Assembly (NCBI GenBank): GCA_044346175.1
Contig: JBIIZQ010000007.1
Coordinates: 16,994 to 80,993, forward strand
From: JBJTUH01 sp044346175
GTDB taxonomy: Bacteria > Cyanobacteriota > Vampirovibrionia > Vampirovibrionales > JAJTHC01
DNA length: 64,000 bases
Direction of reading: 5' to 3'
Part shown: in pieces, positions 29,110-38,128 of the stretch
How positions within the stretch are numbered: the stretch's first letter is position 1
Layout: the number at the start of each line of letters is the position of its first letter
Translations under genes and position numbers: made by a program
Notes under the pieces: model-generated
Databases searched by the model: none
Told to the model about the DNA's origin: nothing
Seen by the model: only the letters and a program-made list of their open reading frames with translations

Positions 29110-29769
29110 TTAAGGGGTCATGACAGCAATACGGGTCACTTTAAGCTTAGGAATCTTGGACTGTAGGCTTTTAAAAGTTTGAAGCGTCGTGGCTTTCTCA
29201 GACGCAGTGAAAGTCTCCCATAAAGTATCAAGATTCAGTTGATAAACCCCTAGGGTATCAGGGAAACCACGCAACAAAGCCAGTTTCAACCAAGCATAAC
29301 TGGTCGTTTTATTAGTGACAACAAATTGTCCTTTACGATACGCCTGTGCCATATCCCCCATCCCCTCAGGATGCCCCGCAAAGGCAGCTTTTTTTGCCCA
29401 CTCAAACTCTAACGAAGCATCTTTAGGAATACCTTGGCACCAGCCATACCCATAACAGTTAGAGAGGGTCATCATAGCCTGTGTTTCACCCGCCGCAGCA
29501 AGGGGTTTAAGTATCTCAAGAGTCGTTTCTGATGTTTCATACAACTTGCCATTAGGACGAGTCGTGATAACATACAAGGGTTCTTTGGTGGGTTTAGACG
29601 CAACAGCAGCTTGACGCACTGAAGCTGAGGGAGGCTTAGAAGTCACGGATGCCTCAGCCAACGCCTGCACAAAGCACCCAAAGCCCAAGAAAATCGTCAG
29701 TACATAGGTCAGTGGTGCCAACACAAACAACGATATTGGATAACCAGACCCATGAAGCTTTTTCAACAT
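29110..29769 (-). CDS. Exported Sel1-like repeat protein
   Basis: 219 aa from the ATG at 29769, chosen because GGGAG lies 7 nt upstream. The open frame continues 6 codons further to 29787. A long signal sequence or anchor covers 1-37 ('LFVLAPLTYVLTIFLGFGCF', then 'VQALAEA' as a plausible cleavage site). Two or three Sel1/TPR-like helical repeats follow at about 75-170 ('AGETQAMMTLSNCYGYGWCQG', 'DASLEFEWAKKAAFAGHPEGM', 'TTSYAWLKLALLRGFPD'). Such proteins act as periplasmic or envelope scaffolds; the partner is unknown. Confidence 0.8.
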   Translation of the reverse strand: MLKKLHGSGYPISLFVLAPLTYVLTIFLGFGCFVQALAEASVTSKPPSASVRQAAVASKPTKEPLYVITTRPNGKLYETSETTLEILKPLAAAGETQAMMTLSNCYGYGWCQGIPKDASLEFEWAKKAAFAGHPEGMGDMAQAYRKGQFVVTNKTTSYAWLKLALLRGFPDTLGVYQLNLDTLWETFTASEKATTLQTFKSLQSKIPKLKVTRIAVMTP

Positions 29770-30054
29770 ATCCTCACTCCCATTCAAAGTTATCTATGCA
29801 ATACGTATACGCCTTATGAGGCACTGTGTAACACAATATGCCTTCGGCGTTGAGGCGTGACTAGCGTATTATCGGCAACAATGGTATCCTCTTATTAAAG
29901 TAGAGGTTCTTCTTTGCATTTTGCTTCCATACATCAACACATCTTTCAGGTCAAATCCAATAAGGCTAGCATTTTTGAGCTAAACTTGGGTTTAAAGTAA
30001 CTATAAATTGTTTTTATAATTCAAACACATAAGATTGTATTGGCTCCTATCATC

Positions 30055-31578
30055 ATGCTTGCTCATGCCTTTCCACCACCAAGCGATAATGACATTTCAA
30101 ACCAACATACGACGAGTCAAAGCATCGCTAAACCTTTCTCCTACAAGGCACTTCTACATAATGTGAGCTTTCAAATTGTGTTTGCCCTCTTACTAGGAGT
30201 GGGCATTGGTCTTTTAGGGATTAACCCAGATAGCATATGGCACACGATTGCTGTAGGCGCTAAGCCACTTTCTACCATTTTTATTCACCTCATTAAAATG
30301 GTGATTACCCCCTTACTTTTTGCAACCTTAGTGGTAGGGATTGCTGGGGGTGGACATGACCCTAGAAAAGTAGGTCGTGTAGGACTTAAAGCTTTTATAT
30401 ACTTTGAAATTGCGACAACGGCAGCCCTCATCATTGGGTTACTGGTGGCTAATTGGCTACAACCTGGCATTGGTACAGGACTTGACCCGAATACGATTAT
30501 GCACCAAAATGCGGGCGAGGCTGCAAATATCCTCAGCAATGCAAAAGCAGTGGCGGGTTCACATGATTGGAGTCATTTCCTTTTAAGCATGATTCCCGAA
30601 AGTCCTGTGGGTGCCATGGCTGAAGGTAAAATCCTGCAGGTAGTCTTTTTTAGTGTCATGTTTGCATTGGCATTGATGGCCTCGGGCGATAAAGGGAAAC
30701 CCATTCTTGAGGGGCTGGAAAGCCTGAGTGATGTGATGTTTAAACTCGTCGGCATGGTCATGCGCGTCGCACCCTTTGGGGTTTTTGGGGCATTGGCTTC
30801 TGCAGTGGCACTGAATGGGACGAAGGTCTTTGGGGCTTATATCAACTTGATTGGGTCATTGTATCTTGCCTTAGGCATTTTTCTGGTTCTCATTCCGGGG
30901 TTAACCTGCTTACTCATGGGTATCTCCATTCCCAAGCTCTTTAAAGCCATTGCCGACCCCTTACTCTTAGCCTTTACCACAACCAGTTCTGAATCTGCTA
31001 TGCCTAAGGCGATGGAGAGTCTCCAACGCTTTGGCGTACCACGGGATATTGTAGGGTTTGTATTACCCACAGGTTATAGCTTTAACTTGGATGGGAGTAC
31101 CCTTTATCTGTGTTTGGCCTCCTTATTCATCGCCCAGGTTCTTAATGTTCATCTGAGCATTCAAGAGCAAATCACATTGGTACTCACTTTGATGGTCACC
31201 TCTAAAGGGGTCGCTGCAGTGCCTCGGGCTTCTTTAGTCATTTTAGCGGGAACACTCGCTGCGTTTAAAATCCCAGTGGAAGGCGTTGCACTACTTTTGG
31301 GAGTGGACCACGTACTAGACATGGCACGTACCAGTGTCAATTTATTAGGAAACTGTGTCGCCTCGGTTGTCGTGGCTAAGTGGGAAGGGGTTTTAACAGA
31401 AGGGGATATGACGACAGTAACGCCTGAGACGAATACTGAAGCGTCGCCCTATACTACCGCTATCCCTTCTTGGAGTGGACTCCCCACTCAGGAAGCAAGT
31501 CTCTCTGAGACAGTAACCCTTGAAACCAAACCCTCAAACATACAAAACACTCATACGTTATCAAGTATGCACTTTTAA
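30055..31578 (+). CDS. Sodium/proton-dicarboxylate or glutamate symporter (DAACS family)
   Basis: About 507 aa. Secondary transporter of the GltP/GltT/DctA family. The hairpin motif 'TTSSESAMPKA' and the TM7 'PTGYSFNLDGSTLYL' region are both intact. The C-terminal 'SKGVAAVPRAS' and 'GVDHVLDMARTSVNLLGN' carry the conserved substrate- and cation-binding Asp and Asn residues. Multiple membrane helices lie between 40 and 420, followed by a polar Thr/Ser-rich tail of about 60 aa. The ATG at 30055 is preferred; a TTG at 30040 extends the frame by 5 codons. Substrate (glutamate, aspartate or C4-dicarboxylate) cannot be set from sequence alone. Confidence 0.93.
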   Translation: MLAHAFPPPSDNDISNQHTTSQSIAKPFSYKALLHNVSFQIVFALLLGVGIGLLGINPDSIWHTIAVGAKPLSTIFIHLIKMVITPLLFATLVVGIAGGGHDPRKVGRVGLKAFIYFEIATTAALIIGLLVANWLQPGIGTGLDPNTIMHQNAGEAANILSNAKAVAGSHDWSHFLLSMIPESPVGAMAEGKILQVVFFSVMFALALMASGDKGKPILEGLESLSDVMFKLVGMVMRVAPFGVFGALASAVALNGTKVFGAYINLIGSLYLALGIFLVLIPGLTCLLMGISIPKLFKAIADPLLLAFTTTSSESAMPKAMESLQRFGVPRDIVGFVLPTGYSFNLDGSTLYLCLASLFIAQVLNVHLSIQEQITLVLTLMVTSKGVAAVPRASLVILAGTLAAFKIPVEGVALLLGVDHVLDMARTSVNLLGNCVASVVVAKWEGVLTEGDMTTVTPETNTEASPYTTAIPSWSGLPTQEASLSETVTLETKPSNIQNTHTLSSMHF

Positions 31579-31600
31579 GCACCGCCTTGATAACGCTACC

Positions 31601-33373
31601 ATGTTTGTTGCAACGCCAATATTTCTTACAAAGCCTTATCCTTGGTTAATAACCTTGGTGGGCTTTGTGGTTGGTATGGGTGGCCATGAAACCTTATGCC
31701 AAGCACGCCCCCCCATGGTGCTATCGCCATGCAAAACAGAAGCCCTTATCACGCTGTACTATCCTCATGCACGTGTCGAGATTAAAAAGAACGATAAACA
31801 AAAAAAACGATTTTACCTGATTGCGGCTCAACCACAATACCCACAAAAAGCGTTTTTAGTAGGAAAGGTGAATGCACCTAAAGCCCCTCTTGCTACAAGC
31901 AAGAGGCTCACGCTCAATGGTAAGCCCGTCACACTCTCAGAACAAGGTTTTGTGGTGATGGTCTCTCAAGAAGCCCCTGTCACGCTTCAGTACGCATCGT
32001 GCCAGCAATGGCAAGTACCTCTAAGGTGGCAAAAAACCGTTGTCCCCGCCACTATCCCTCTCGATACACTCATCCAAAAGGATACCGTGGCACTCAATCA
32101 TCCACTTTCTGAGACACCTACCTCACCCCAATTTTGGGTCGTATTAAATCGCAAAAAGCCATCGCAGTATCACACAAGCCAAACCAATTCAAAAGACGCA
32201 CTGGATACGCCCCCCGTAAGAGTGCAACCTGATGATGAAGCTTTTAGGCTACCTGCACAACTCCCCATGACTTGGCTCCCTGTCACACATCGTTTAGAAC
32301 GTCATAAAGACACCCCTCACAAGGAAACTTGGTTTGGATGGATGCCCTCCGCCTCTTCTGTACGCACACAAACGACAGCCATCGTTTACTGGGTAAAATC
32401 GTCTGAGCTTGCACAACTCACACCTGCTTCAAACGCCATCACACCACAGATTACCCAAACACTGACTTGGAAAAAACCCTCAAAACCCCAAACCTACCAT
32501 TGGTTTTTTGAGACCACTCACCTACTCCCCCTCATGTGGGACTACCATAGCCCAAGCCAAACCCTAAGTTTTACCAGCCATGGCAGTGCAATAAACCCGT
32601 TTAAGACGCTCGTACAAGCCCCATTGCCATGCCACAGTCTCAGCCCTGAACCCTATACACACCATTGGGTATGTCGCTTACCTTTGACACTGAAAGGCAT
32701 TTCAGTACAACACACACAACTGGGTATAAAGCAACATCGTATAGAAGCCATTGTAAAACTCCAGCCCACTCGCACCACGCTCCAAGGACGTGTGATTGTA
32801 TTAGATGCTGGACATGGGGGCAAAGAATCAGGAGCCATGGGGATGACTGGCGTAGCAGAGAAAACCCTGAACTGGCAAGTGGTTCAAAAATTATCCCAAC
32901 ATCTTCAAACCTTAGGTGCAAAGGTCTACCTCACCCATCAAGGCGAAGGGATGCGTCCCAAGCTACCGCTGAATGTGGCAGAAGACCTTAAAGCCCGTGT
33001 ACGTTGGACCATGGCACGTGATACGGATGTCTTTTTAAGTATTCATCACAATGCCCTCCCCGACGGTATGAACCCCTACGAAACCCATGGCACAGAAACC
33101 TACTGGTTTACCCCCCAAAGCCATTGTTTAGCACAAACGGTGCATGGGTCGGTGGTGAAGGCTCTTGGTCTTAAAGACAATGGTATCTGGCAGAAGAATC
33201 TTGCCGTTATAAGACCCTGGACATACCCCAGTATATTATTAGAACTTGGCTCTATGATTCACCCAACAGAATATCGCTTACTCAAGCAAGCATCCACACA
33301 AACAAAAGCTGTACAAGGGATTACAGAGGGTCTATTAAACTATTTTAAACACTGTACTAAAACTTCACAGTAA
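31601..33373 (+). CDS. N-acetylmuramoyl-L-alanine amidase (Amidase_3, AmiC type)
   Basis: 591 aa from the ATG at 31601, which gives a good signal sequence ('PWLITLVGFVVGMGG'); the open frame continues upstream to 31520 into the symporter gene. The C-terminal catalytic domain (about 395-585) has 'VIVLDAGHGGKESGA' with zinc His405, Glu420 in 'TGVAEKTLN', the second zinc His in 'FLSIHHNA' and the catalytic Glu in 'SILLELGSM'. It cleaves the amide bond between MurNAc and L-Ala, as in cell separation or recycling. The 390-residue N-terminal part is rich in Thr/Gln/Pro/beta-strand sequence and could contain AMIN-like folds, not clearly recognised. It starts 22 bp after the symporter stop. Confidence 0.93.
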   Translation: MFVATPIFLTKPYPWLITLVGFVVGMGGHETLCQARPPMVLSPCKTEALITLYYPHARVEIKKNDKQKKRFYLIAAQPQYPQKAFLVGKVNAPKAPLATSKRLTLNGKPVTLSEQGFVVMVSQEAPVTLQYASCQQWQVPLRWQKTVVPATIPLDTLIQKDTVALNHPLSETPTSPQFWVVLNRKKPSQYHTSQTNSKDALDTPPVRVQPDDEAFRLPAQLPMTWLPVTHRLERHKDTPHKETWFGWMPSASSVRTQTTAIVYWVKSSELAQLTPASNAITPQITQTLTWKKPSKPQTYHWFFETTHLLPLMWDYHSPSQTLSFTSHGSAINPFKTLVQAPLPCHSLSPEPYTHHWVCRLPLTLKGISVQHTQLGIKQHRIEAIVKLQPTRTTLQGRVIVLDAGHGGKESGAMGMTGVAEKTLNWQVVQKLSQHLQTLGAKVYLTHQGEGMRPKLPLNVAEDLKARVRWTMARDTDVFLSIHHNALPDGMNPYETHGTETYWFTPQSHCLAQTVHGSVVKALGLKDNGIWQKNLAVIRPWTYPSILLELGSMIHPTEYRLLKQASTQTKAVQGITEGLLNYFKHCTKTSQ

Positions 33374-33519
33374 CCTACGCCTTGCCCATGTAAGCATCAT
33401 AAAAATGTGGTCAAGCCTTGGACAGTGTAACAGACTTGTTACACGAACGTTTATTCACTCAAAGATTTTGTAGAAAATGGTCAATATGTTATATAGACAG
33501 GTGTTTATTGTGTCAACCT

Positions 33520-33590
33520 ATTCCCGTGGGAATGATTTACCCTAGGAGGTTCCCTCAGTGATAGGGAGGGGTTGAGAGCTAGTAGGCAAC
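33520..33590 (+). other. Possible structured leader upstream of the poly-Met protein gene
   Basis: Contains two short palindromes, 'attcccgtgggaat' and 'tccct cagtgat aggga', enclosed by CCTA...TAGG. This would fold as a small multi-hairpin RNA between about 33516 and 33585. No known riboswitch consensus is recognised. Confidence 0.25.
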
Positions 33591-33634
33591 CGTTTTCGCT
33601 CATTGCCGTATATACATCTAAAAGAGAGAGGTTC

Positions 33635-35071
33635 ATGTCCCCCATGATGAATACTGTTGGTATGCCTCCCATGCCACTTCCCCCCATAACAGGTAGTCCT
33701 TTACCCTTTCCTCCCAATATGCCGCTTGGTCCGATGCCTATTGGATTACCAGGATTACCAGGATTACCAAACAATGGTAGTTTTGCCAATGCAGGAGCCA
33801 ACACCAATGCGGGAGTCATCAACTCTTTAGGTTTAACGCCACAAGGTATGCTTGGCGTACCTCAGTTTGGAAATGGTGGACTATTGCCTCCTTTATGCCC
33901 TCCCCCTGGTCCATTAGGATTACAGGGAGGCTTTCAGATGGCAGGTGCTCAAGCGGGTGCGAATGCAGGCGTACTTTCTCAGATAGGTCGTCCTCCTATG
34001 CCAATGCTACCCCCTTTAGGTATCCCTGGACAGGGTACGTTTATCTCTGGTGGCATTTCTCAAGCACAAGCGAGTAGCTTCGCACAAGCCACAAGCCAAG
34101 CCCAACAACAAGGGTTTGCACAACTCATGCCCATGTTATCTAACGTTATTAGCCAAGCGACAGCCTCTGCACAGGCAAGGGCGGGTGCTACAACGAATGG
34201 CTCTGGCGATAATAGCATGATGATGATGATGATGATGATGTCGATGATGATGATGAATACCAATGCAAGTGCGCAAGCGGATAGTAGCAGTGACAGTTCA
34301 TTGCGCTCACTTTTACTCGCACGTGCCATGGCAGGTAGTAGTGCGAACTCAGACAGTGATGTGCTTGTGAAAGTACCTCGCAGACACGAGCAACCTCCTG
34401 AAATTGAGCTCCCCCCCCCTCCTCGTGGGCATCGACCTCCTCCTCCTGAGACCCCTCCTCATCGCACCCCACCACCGCCAGATTTACCACCACCCCCTAA
34501 AACCCCACCACCATCCAAGACCCCTGACAAGAAATATGGGAATTTCTCTGTCATTGGTGACCCCGTCTATAACACCGTAAAAGGGGATAAGTATGACTAC
34601 AAAGGAAAAGGCGATAAGCTCCTCCTTGACCTTAAAAACGATGGGACAAACCTTGATAAAGTGGTTGGATTCAACCAACAACAAGGGAAGTATGTCAATC
34701 AAACCAAGCTAACATTCCATACTGATGATGGTAAACAACTTGCTTATGATGCTCAAACTAACAAGTTTTCCGTCGATGGTAAGGCTATTAGTGATATGGC
34801 AGAACTAGAAAAATACGGAGCCTTTGTGTCTAAAAATGGCGATAGTAAATGGAACGTCAGATTCCCTGCTGAAGATGGTGGACCGCCTATTAACCTATCT
34901 TTTGAACGTAAAAAAGGTCAAACCTTTAATGGCTACTACATGAATACCTATGGTAGCGGTATTCCCTACGACCCTGCAAACCCTGGCAGTACGCTAGAAG
35001 GTGGTTTAGCGGTGGAAGCTCCCAAAGGCTCCCCTGGCTATACGGACCTTCCAGACAACAAACGAGCCTAA
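33635..35071 (+). CDS. Low-complexity protein with poly-Met tract and C-terminal beta domain
   Basis: 478 aa from the ATG at 33635 (GAGAGAGG just upstream; the open frame extends to 33572). Residues 1-90 are Pro/Gly/Met-rich ('LPGLPGLPNN'). About 90-190 are Ala/Gln/Asn repeats ('AQASSFAQATSQAQQQ', 'ANAGVLSQ'). Residues 195-207 are eight Met, one Ser and four Met. About 235-295 is proline-rich ('ELPPPPRGHRPPPPETPP'). The C-terminal domain (about 300-478) begins 'GDPVYNTVKGDKYDYKGKGDK', reminiscent of the GDPH..T..G..YDFQG pattern of VWD/DUF1521-like domains, though the His is missing. No signal peptide. Function unknown; a surface or secreted structural role is a guess. Confidence 0.7.
   Translation: MSPMMNTVGMPPMPLPPITGSPLPFPPNMPLGPMPIGLPGLPGLPNNGSFANAGANTNAGVINSLGLTPQGMLGVPQFGNGGLLPPLCPPPGPLGLQGGFQMAGAQAGANAGVLSQIGRPPMPMLPPLGIPGQGTFISGGISQAQASSFAQATSQAQQQGFAQLMPMLSNVISQATASAQARAGATTNGSGDNSMMMMMMMMSMMMMNTNASAQADSSSDSSLRSLLLARAMAGSSANSDSDVLVKVPRRHEQPPEIELPPPPRGHRPPPPETPPHRTPPPPDLPPPPKTPPPSKTPDKKYGNFSVIGDPVYNTVKGDKYDYKGKGDKLLLDLKNDGTNLDKVVGFNQQQGKYVNQTKLTFHTDDGKQLAYDAQTNKFSVDGKAISDMAELEKYGAFVSKNGDSKWNVRFPAEDGGPPINLSFERKKGQTFNGYYMNTYGSGIPYDPANPGSTLEGGLAVEAPKGSPGYTDLPDNKRA
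34217..34255 (+). repeat. ATG trinucleotide microsatellite (8 + 4 copies)
   Basis: Eight ATG codons (34217-34240), one TCG, then four ATG codons (34244-34255), in frame with the surrounding gene and encoding poly-Met. Changes in copy number would alter protein length without a frameshift. Confidence 0.95.
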
Positions 35072-35075
35072 CAGT

Positions 35076-35112
35076 AATAAGCCCCTTAGTTTTTCTAAGG
35101 GGCTTATTATTT
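35076..35112 (+). terminator. Rho-independent terminator
   Basis: Perfect 14-bp arms 'aataagccccttag' (35076-35089) and 'ctaaggggcttatt' (35095-35108) are followed by ATTTT. It ends the poly-Met gene. Confidence 0.9.
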
Positions 35113-35156
35113 TAGACATGTGTTAGGTGCCTAAACACCCGAGTCACAACAACACA

Positions 35157-36434
35157 CTATGCCTTAGGGGCAGCTGCGGGTACAGCAGGTTGTTGTGGCT
35201 GTTGAGAGGCAGGTTGCACGGCAGGTGCCGCAGGCTGTTGGGTTGCAACGATAGGCTCAGGTAACTGTAACCCTTGCCCCTGTAAACCTAGGTTGGCACT
35301 GTCTCTGATGGACTGCAACACAGGGTCATCCCCCTTGAGCTTACTTGCCTGTGTCAAGAGCTGTTTCATCGTTGCTTCTTGAGGCTTATTGATAATTCTC
35401 AAAGCCTGAACTGAAGCATCCAACATCATGGGAGACTCTGTTTTACTATTCAAGATATTCCCAATTAACCCTGTAACAGGCACGGTTGCTTGAGGTTGTG
35501 CATCGCCAGCTTGTTTGGCAAGAGCGGCCATGTTAATCAAAGCCAACTGACGAATGAGGTCAACATCCATACGTTTGGTCGGGTCAAGTTTAGTCGTATC
35601 TGTTTTAACGATATTCGTTAAAATCCCTGAAGTATTAGGGGTACTGCTACGGGTGAGATACACTTCTTTTAAAGCGTCAAATACGGGTTGAGGCTGCTCC
35701 AGAGGCGATTGACTAAGCACCGCATCAAGTTGTTCTGGAGCAGCATTAGCGAAAGGGCGCTCTACTACAGGTTGTCCTCCTTGTGCAGGGGCTTGGGCTT
35801 GCGCTGGTGCTTGTGCAGGGGCAGGCATTGGCTGTTGCTCAGGAGTAGGTTGGGCTGCTGGTTGAGGCTGAGGTACTTCAGGCGTTACGGCAGCACCATA
35901 CGGAGGCTGTGCCATCCCTTGAGCCTCAGAAGGAAGAGGGCGAGGAGGCTGCTGTTCAGCAGTGACGGGAGCTTGGGCAGGTTGAGCTTGTTTGAGTTCA
36001 GCCACTTTCGCCAAGTAAGCAATCCGCTTCATTTCAGCATCTTGATAACTCTTAAGTGCATCTTGGTAACGACCCATTAAGTCCTGTACACCCTCACCAG
36101 CGTCTTTAGCAGCAGGGTCTTTTACACCTACTTCTTTAGACATGGCGGCTTTATTAGAAAAGGACACCGAATCTTGTCCATCAGGCTTAGGAGTACCCTC
36201 TGATGACTGCTTAACAGAAGGCGTAAAGGTGTCTTCTGAAGCCATCGTTTTCAGGGCTTCTGCTTTTGTTTTTTGAGCTTCAATTTTTTGAAGCGGGTCT
36301 TGTGCTTGGGTTTCAGAGAGTTCGGGGTTGAAAATCTGAATCATGACAGCAGAATTATTATACCCTGTCGGAGCATCTTTGAGGGGAAGTGTACGACCTG
36401 CTGGAGGGCTTACGGTAGGGGGTGTCACAGCCAC
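35157..36434 (-). CDS. Pro/Gln/Ala-rich protein with helical C-terminal domain
   Basis: 425 aa, family not recognised. Residues 1-105 are polar and probably disordered ('SVSFSNKAAMSKEVG'). About 110-150 is a charged helix ('YQDALKSYQDAEMKR'). About 150-235 is a Pro/Gln/Ala linker ('APAQAPAQAQAPAQGG'). About 235-370 is an alpha-helical region with a HEAT-like feel ('LDAVLSQSPLEQPQPVFDAL', 'LIRQLALINMAALAKQ', 'ASVQALRIINKPQEATMKQL'). The tail is again Gln/Pro/Ala-rich. No signal peptide or membrane helix. The ATG at 36344 (MIQIFNPEL) is an alternative start. It shares composition, but not clear homology, with other low-complexity proteins in the window. Confidence 0.7.
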   Translation of the reverse strand: MAVTPPTVSPPAGRTLPLKDAPTGYNNSAVMIQIFNPELSETQAQDPLQKIEAQKTKAEALKTMASEDTFTPSVKQSSEGTPKPDGQDSVSFSNKAAMSKEVGVKDPAAKDAGEGVQDLMGRYQDALKSYQDAEMKRIAYLAKVAELKQAQPAQAPVTAEQQPPRPLPSEAQGMAQPPYGAAVTPEVPQPQPAAQPTPEQQPMPAPAQAPAQAQAPAQGGQPVVERPFANAAPEQLDAVLSQSPLEQPQPVFDALKEVYLTRSSTPNTSGILTNIVKTDTTKLDPTKRMDVDLIRQLALINMAALAKQAGDAQPQATVPVTGLIGNILNSKTESPMMLDASVQALRIINKPQEATMKQLLTQASKLKGDDPVLQSIRDSANLGLQGQGLQLPEPIVATQQPAAPAVQPASQQPQQPAVPAAAPKA

Positions 36435-37034
36435 AGTGAAAATCTTTCCTAACTTCTAAACGAACCACAAACAAGAAATGGAGAGAAAAAACAAAAACAT
36501 TGACGAACTTACGGACAAACTCAACAAAAGTTAAGGTACTGAATCACCGAATCATAGGCACGACTGCTAAATATCGAAGTCTGGCTCGATGTGCATCACA
36601 CACAGACATTAGAATGAAATATAAAAGGTAAAAAAATTGTGCTATGAAAGACTGTCAAACATTTGTGAATACAACCTACGAAAAGCTTTTTGTGCGACCC
36701 AAGGTAGCAATGCTCCCACTAAAGACTTCTAAACTTATGTACAAGCACTGTCTTTGAAGCACTGTCTTTGAAGCACCATCCTTGAAACACTGTCCTTGAA
36801 AGAAGCTTTCGTCGGAGCCTCATACACCCTACTAGCACTGACTATAAAATCAGTATTTGGGGCATGTGTACTTTGAGAACACGTTTACGTTGAGAACCAG
36901 CACATAAAACAAAAGCTTTATTATTCATGTAACAACAGTTTAGAAGAAGCACAAGTAAAAAACTGCCACACATGTTCAAAAGGGTCTAAAATGACACACA
37001 ATTGTAACATTACTTAATATTTACCTGAAAACCT
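36435..37034. other. AT-rich intergenic region with a short tandem repeat
   Basis: About 600 bp between the Pro/Gln-rich gene and the terminator of the 130-aa gene. No coding frame is evident. It contains the 14-bp tandem array listed separately and A/T-rich sequence at 36900-37030. Confidence 0.5.
36745..36800 (+). repeat. Four tandem copies of a 14-bp unit
   Basis: Units 'gcactgtctttgaa', the same again, 'gcaccatccttgaa' and 'acactgtccttgaa' lie head to tail at 36745, 36759, 36773 and 36787. The first two copies are identical and the last two have diverged by two to four bases. Confidence 0.9.
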
Positions 37035-37088
37035 AAAAAGCCCCTTAGCACACATCATGAACGCCACATGAGTGCCAAGGGTCTTTTT
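37035..37088 (-). terminator. Terminator of the 130-aa gene
   Basis: 17-bp arms at 37035-37051 and 37072-37088 with two mismatches. Read on the minus strand, the hairpin ends in a run of T. It is placed 40 bp after the stop codon. Confidence 0.7.
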
Positions 37089-37127
37089 AAAGCAAGCCGA
37101 AAGCCTACGACACCAGACATTAAGGAA

Positions 37128-37520
37128 CTATTTATTTCGATGAAAAGACGCATTACCTTGCGGGAAAGCACAAATAACAGAGTCCTCACGCTCTACATAA
37201 CAACTACCCTCGGGAGTCGGATAGCCATTCGCCCATTGTCTGACAGTGTCATCACTCACAGGACGACCCTTCACATCAGTACCCGACCCAGACTTAAAAG
37301 GATACCAGCGTGCTGCATCATTGCGCTTTAATACGCCCAAACCCCTTTGAGGATTATCTCCGAGTAGCCCTGTAAAGGTTGCCCCTACTTGGGCAATCAG
37401 CGTGTTTTTTTGATGTGTCGTTGCAGAAAGGGACTGCTCATTGCGTTTACCTGTCGTAAAAGATGAAACAGGGGCATGATTTTGTAAGGAGGGAGAATAA
37501 GTCATATTACCTATCATCAT
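37128..37520 (-). CDS. Hypothetical protein, 130 aa, MM start
   Basis: Family not recognised. Polar head (Ser/Thr/Gln, 1-40), a short hydrophobic helix-like part ('TLIAQVGATFTGLLG'), then a compact region with Trp and Cys residues ('RWYPFKSGSGTD', 'RQWANGYPTPEGSCYVE', 'SVICAFPQGN'). No signal peptide. A real gene is favoured by the double-ATG start shared with neighbouring genes and by its own terminator. Monocistronic. Confidence 0.6.
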   Translation of the reverse strand: MMIGNMTYSPSLQNHAPVSSFTTGKRNEQSLSATTHQKNTLIAQVGATFTGLLGDNPQRGLGVLKRNDAARWYPFKSGSGTDVKGRPVSDDTVRQWANGYPTPEGSCYVEREDSVICAFPQGNASFHRNK

Positions 37521-37715
37521 AAATACCTTTTTTTAAAAGTAGGACGATAAAACACTTAATAGTCAGTAAACAATCTGTAACAAATTTAAAATCTATTATT
37601 ATAAAAACATTTTTTTGGAATACGTTGCCTCCCTTCTCAAGAGGGCTTGATTTGGCGTATATTGTAAGCATGAATGATGTAGTTTATCCTGCTCTTTTTT
37701 AAAGAAAGCTTTGAT

Positions 37716-38123
37716 GTGATGATGTTTACAATCGAAAACCCTCTCGTGAGCTTCCCCAAACTGCGTTGTTGGGCTGTGGTAGGCGTGAGTGATAACCGAG
37801 AAAAATACGGAAATATTATCTTCCGAGCCTTACGAGATGCAGGGTATCGTGTCTATGCCATACACCCTAAACTAACCGAAGTAGAAGGTGAGAAGGTCTA
37901 TCAACATATTACTGAGCTACCCGAAGTACCTGATGTCGTTGATTTTGTCATTCCACCACAAGCTGTACCAGCCATGTTGGAAGAGTGTGCCACCCATGGC
38001 GTAAAACGGGTATGGATGCAACCTGGGAGCGAATCCCCTGAAGCACTGGCATTGGCAAAAAATCTTGGCATTGAAGCCGTAAGTGATGCGTGTATTTTGA
38101 TACAGCAACAGCATTGGGAGTAA
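37716..38123 (+). CDS. CoA-binding domain protein (YccU family)
   Basis: 135 aa. Rossmann-like CoA-binding domain: 'WAVVGVSDNREKYGN' nucleotide-binding loop, 'YRVYAIHPKLTEVEGEKVY', 'PDVVDFVIPPQAVPAMLEEC', 'VKRVWMQPGSES' and 'EAVSDACILIQ'. Full length for this stand-alone family; it binds CoA or a similar nucleotide in the cytosol, with exact role unknown. It begins GTG-ATG-ATG or ATG-ATG. The Nudix gene follows after 5 bp, indicating an operon. Confidence 0.88.
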   Translation: MMMFTIENPLVSFPKLRCWAVVGVSDNREKYGNIIFRALRDAGYRVYAIHPKLTEVEGEKVYQHITELPEVPDVVDFVIPPQAVPAMLEECATHGVKRVWMQPGSESPEALALAKNLGIEAVSDACILIQQQHWE

Positions 38124-38128
38124 CGTTC

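Noticed and set aside
34217..34255. The ATG run as a cluster of internal start sites
   Set aside because: It is in frame within a longer gene whose flanks on both sides share low-complexity style, and no ribosome site precedes it.
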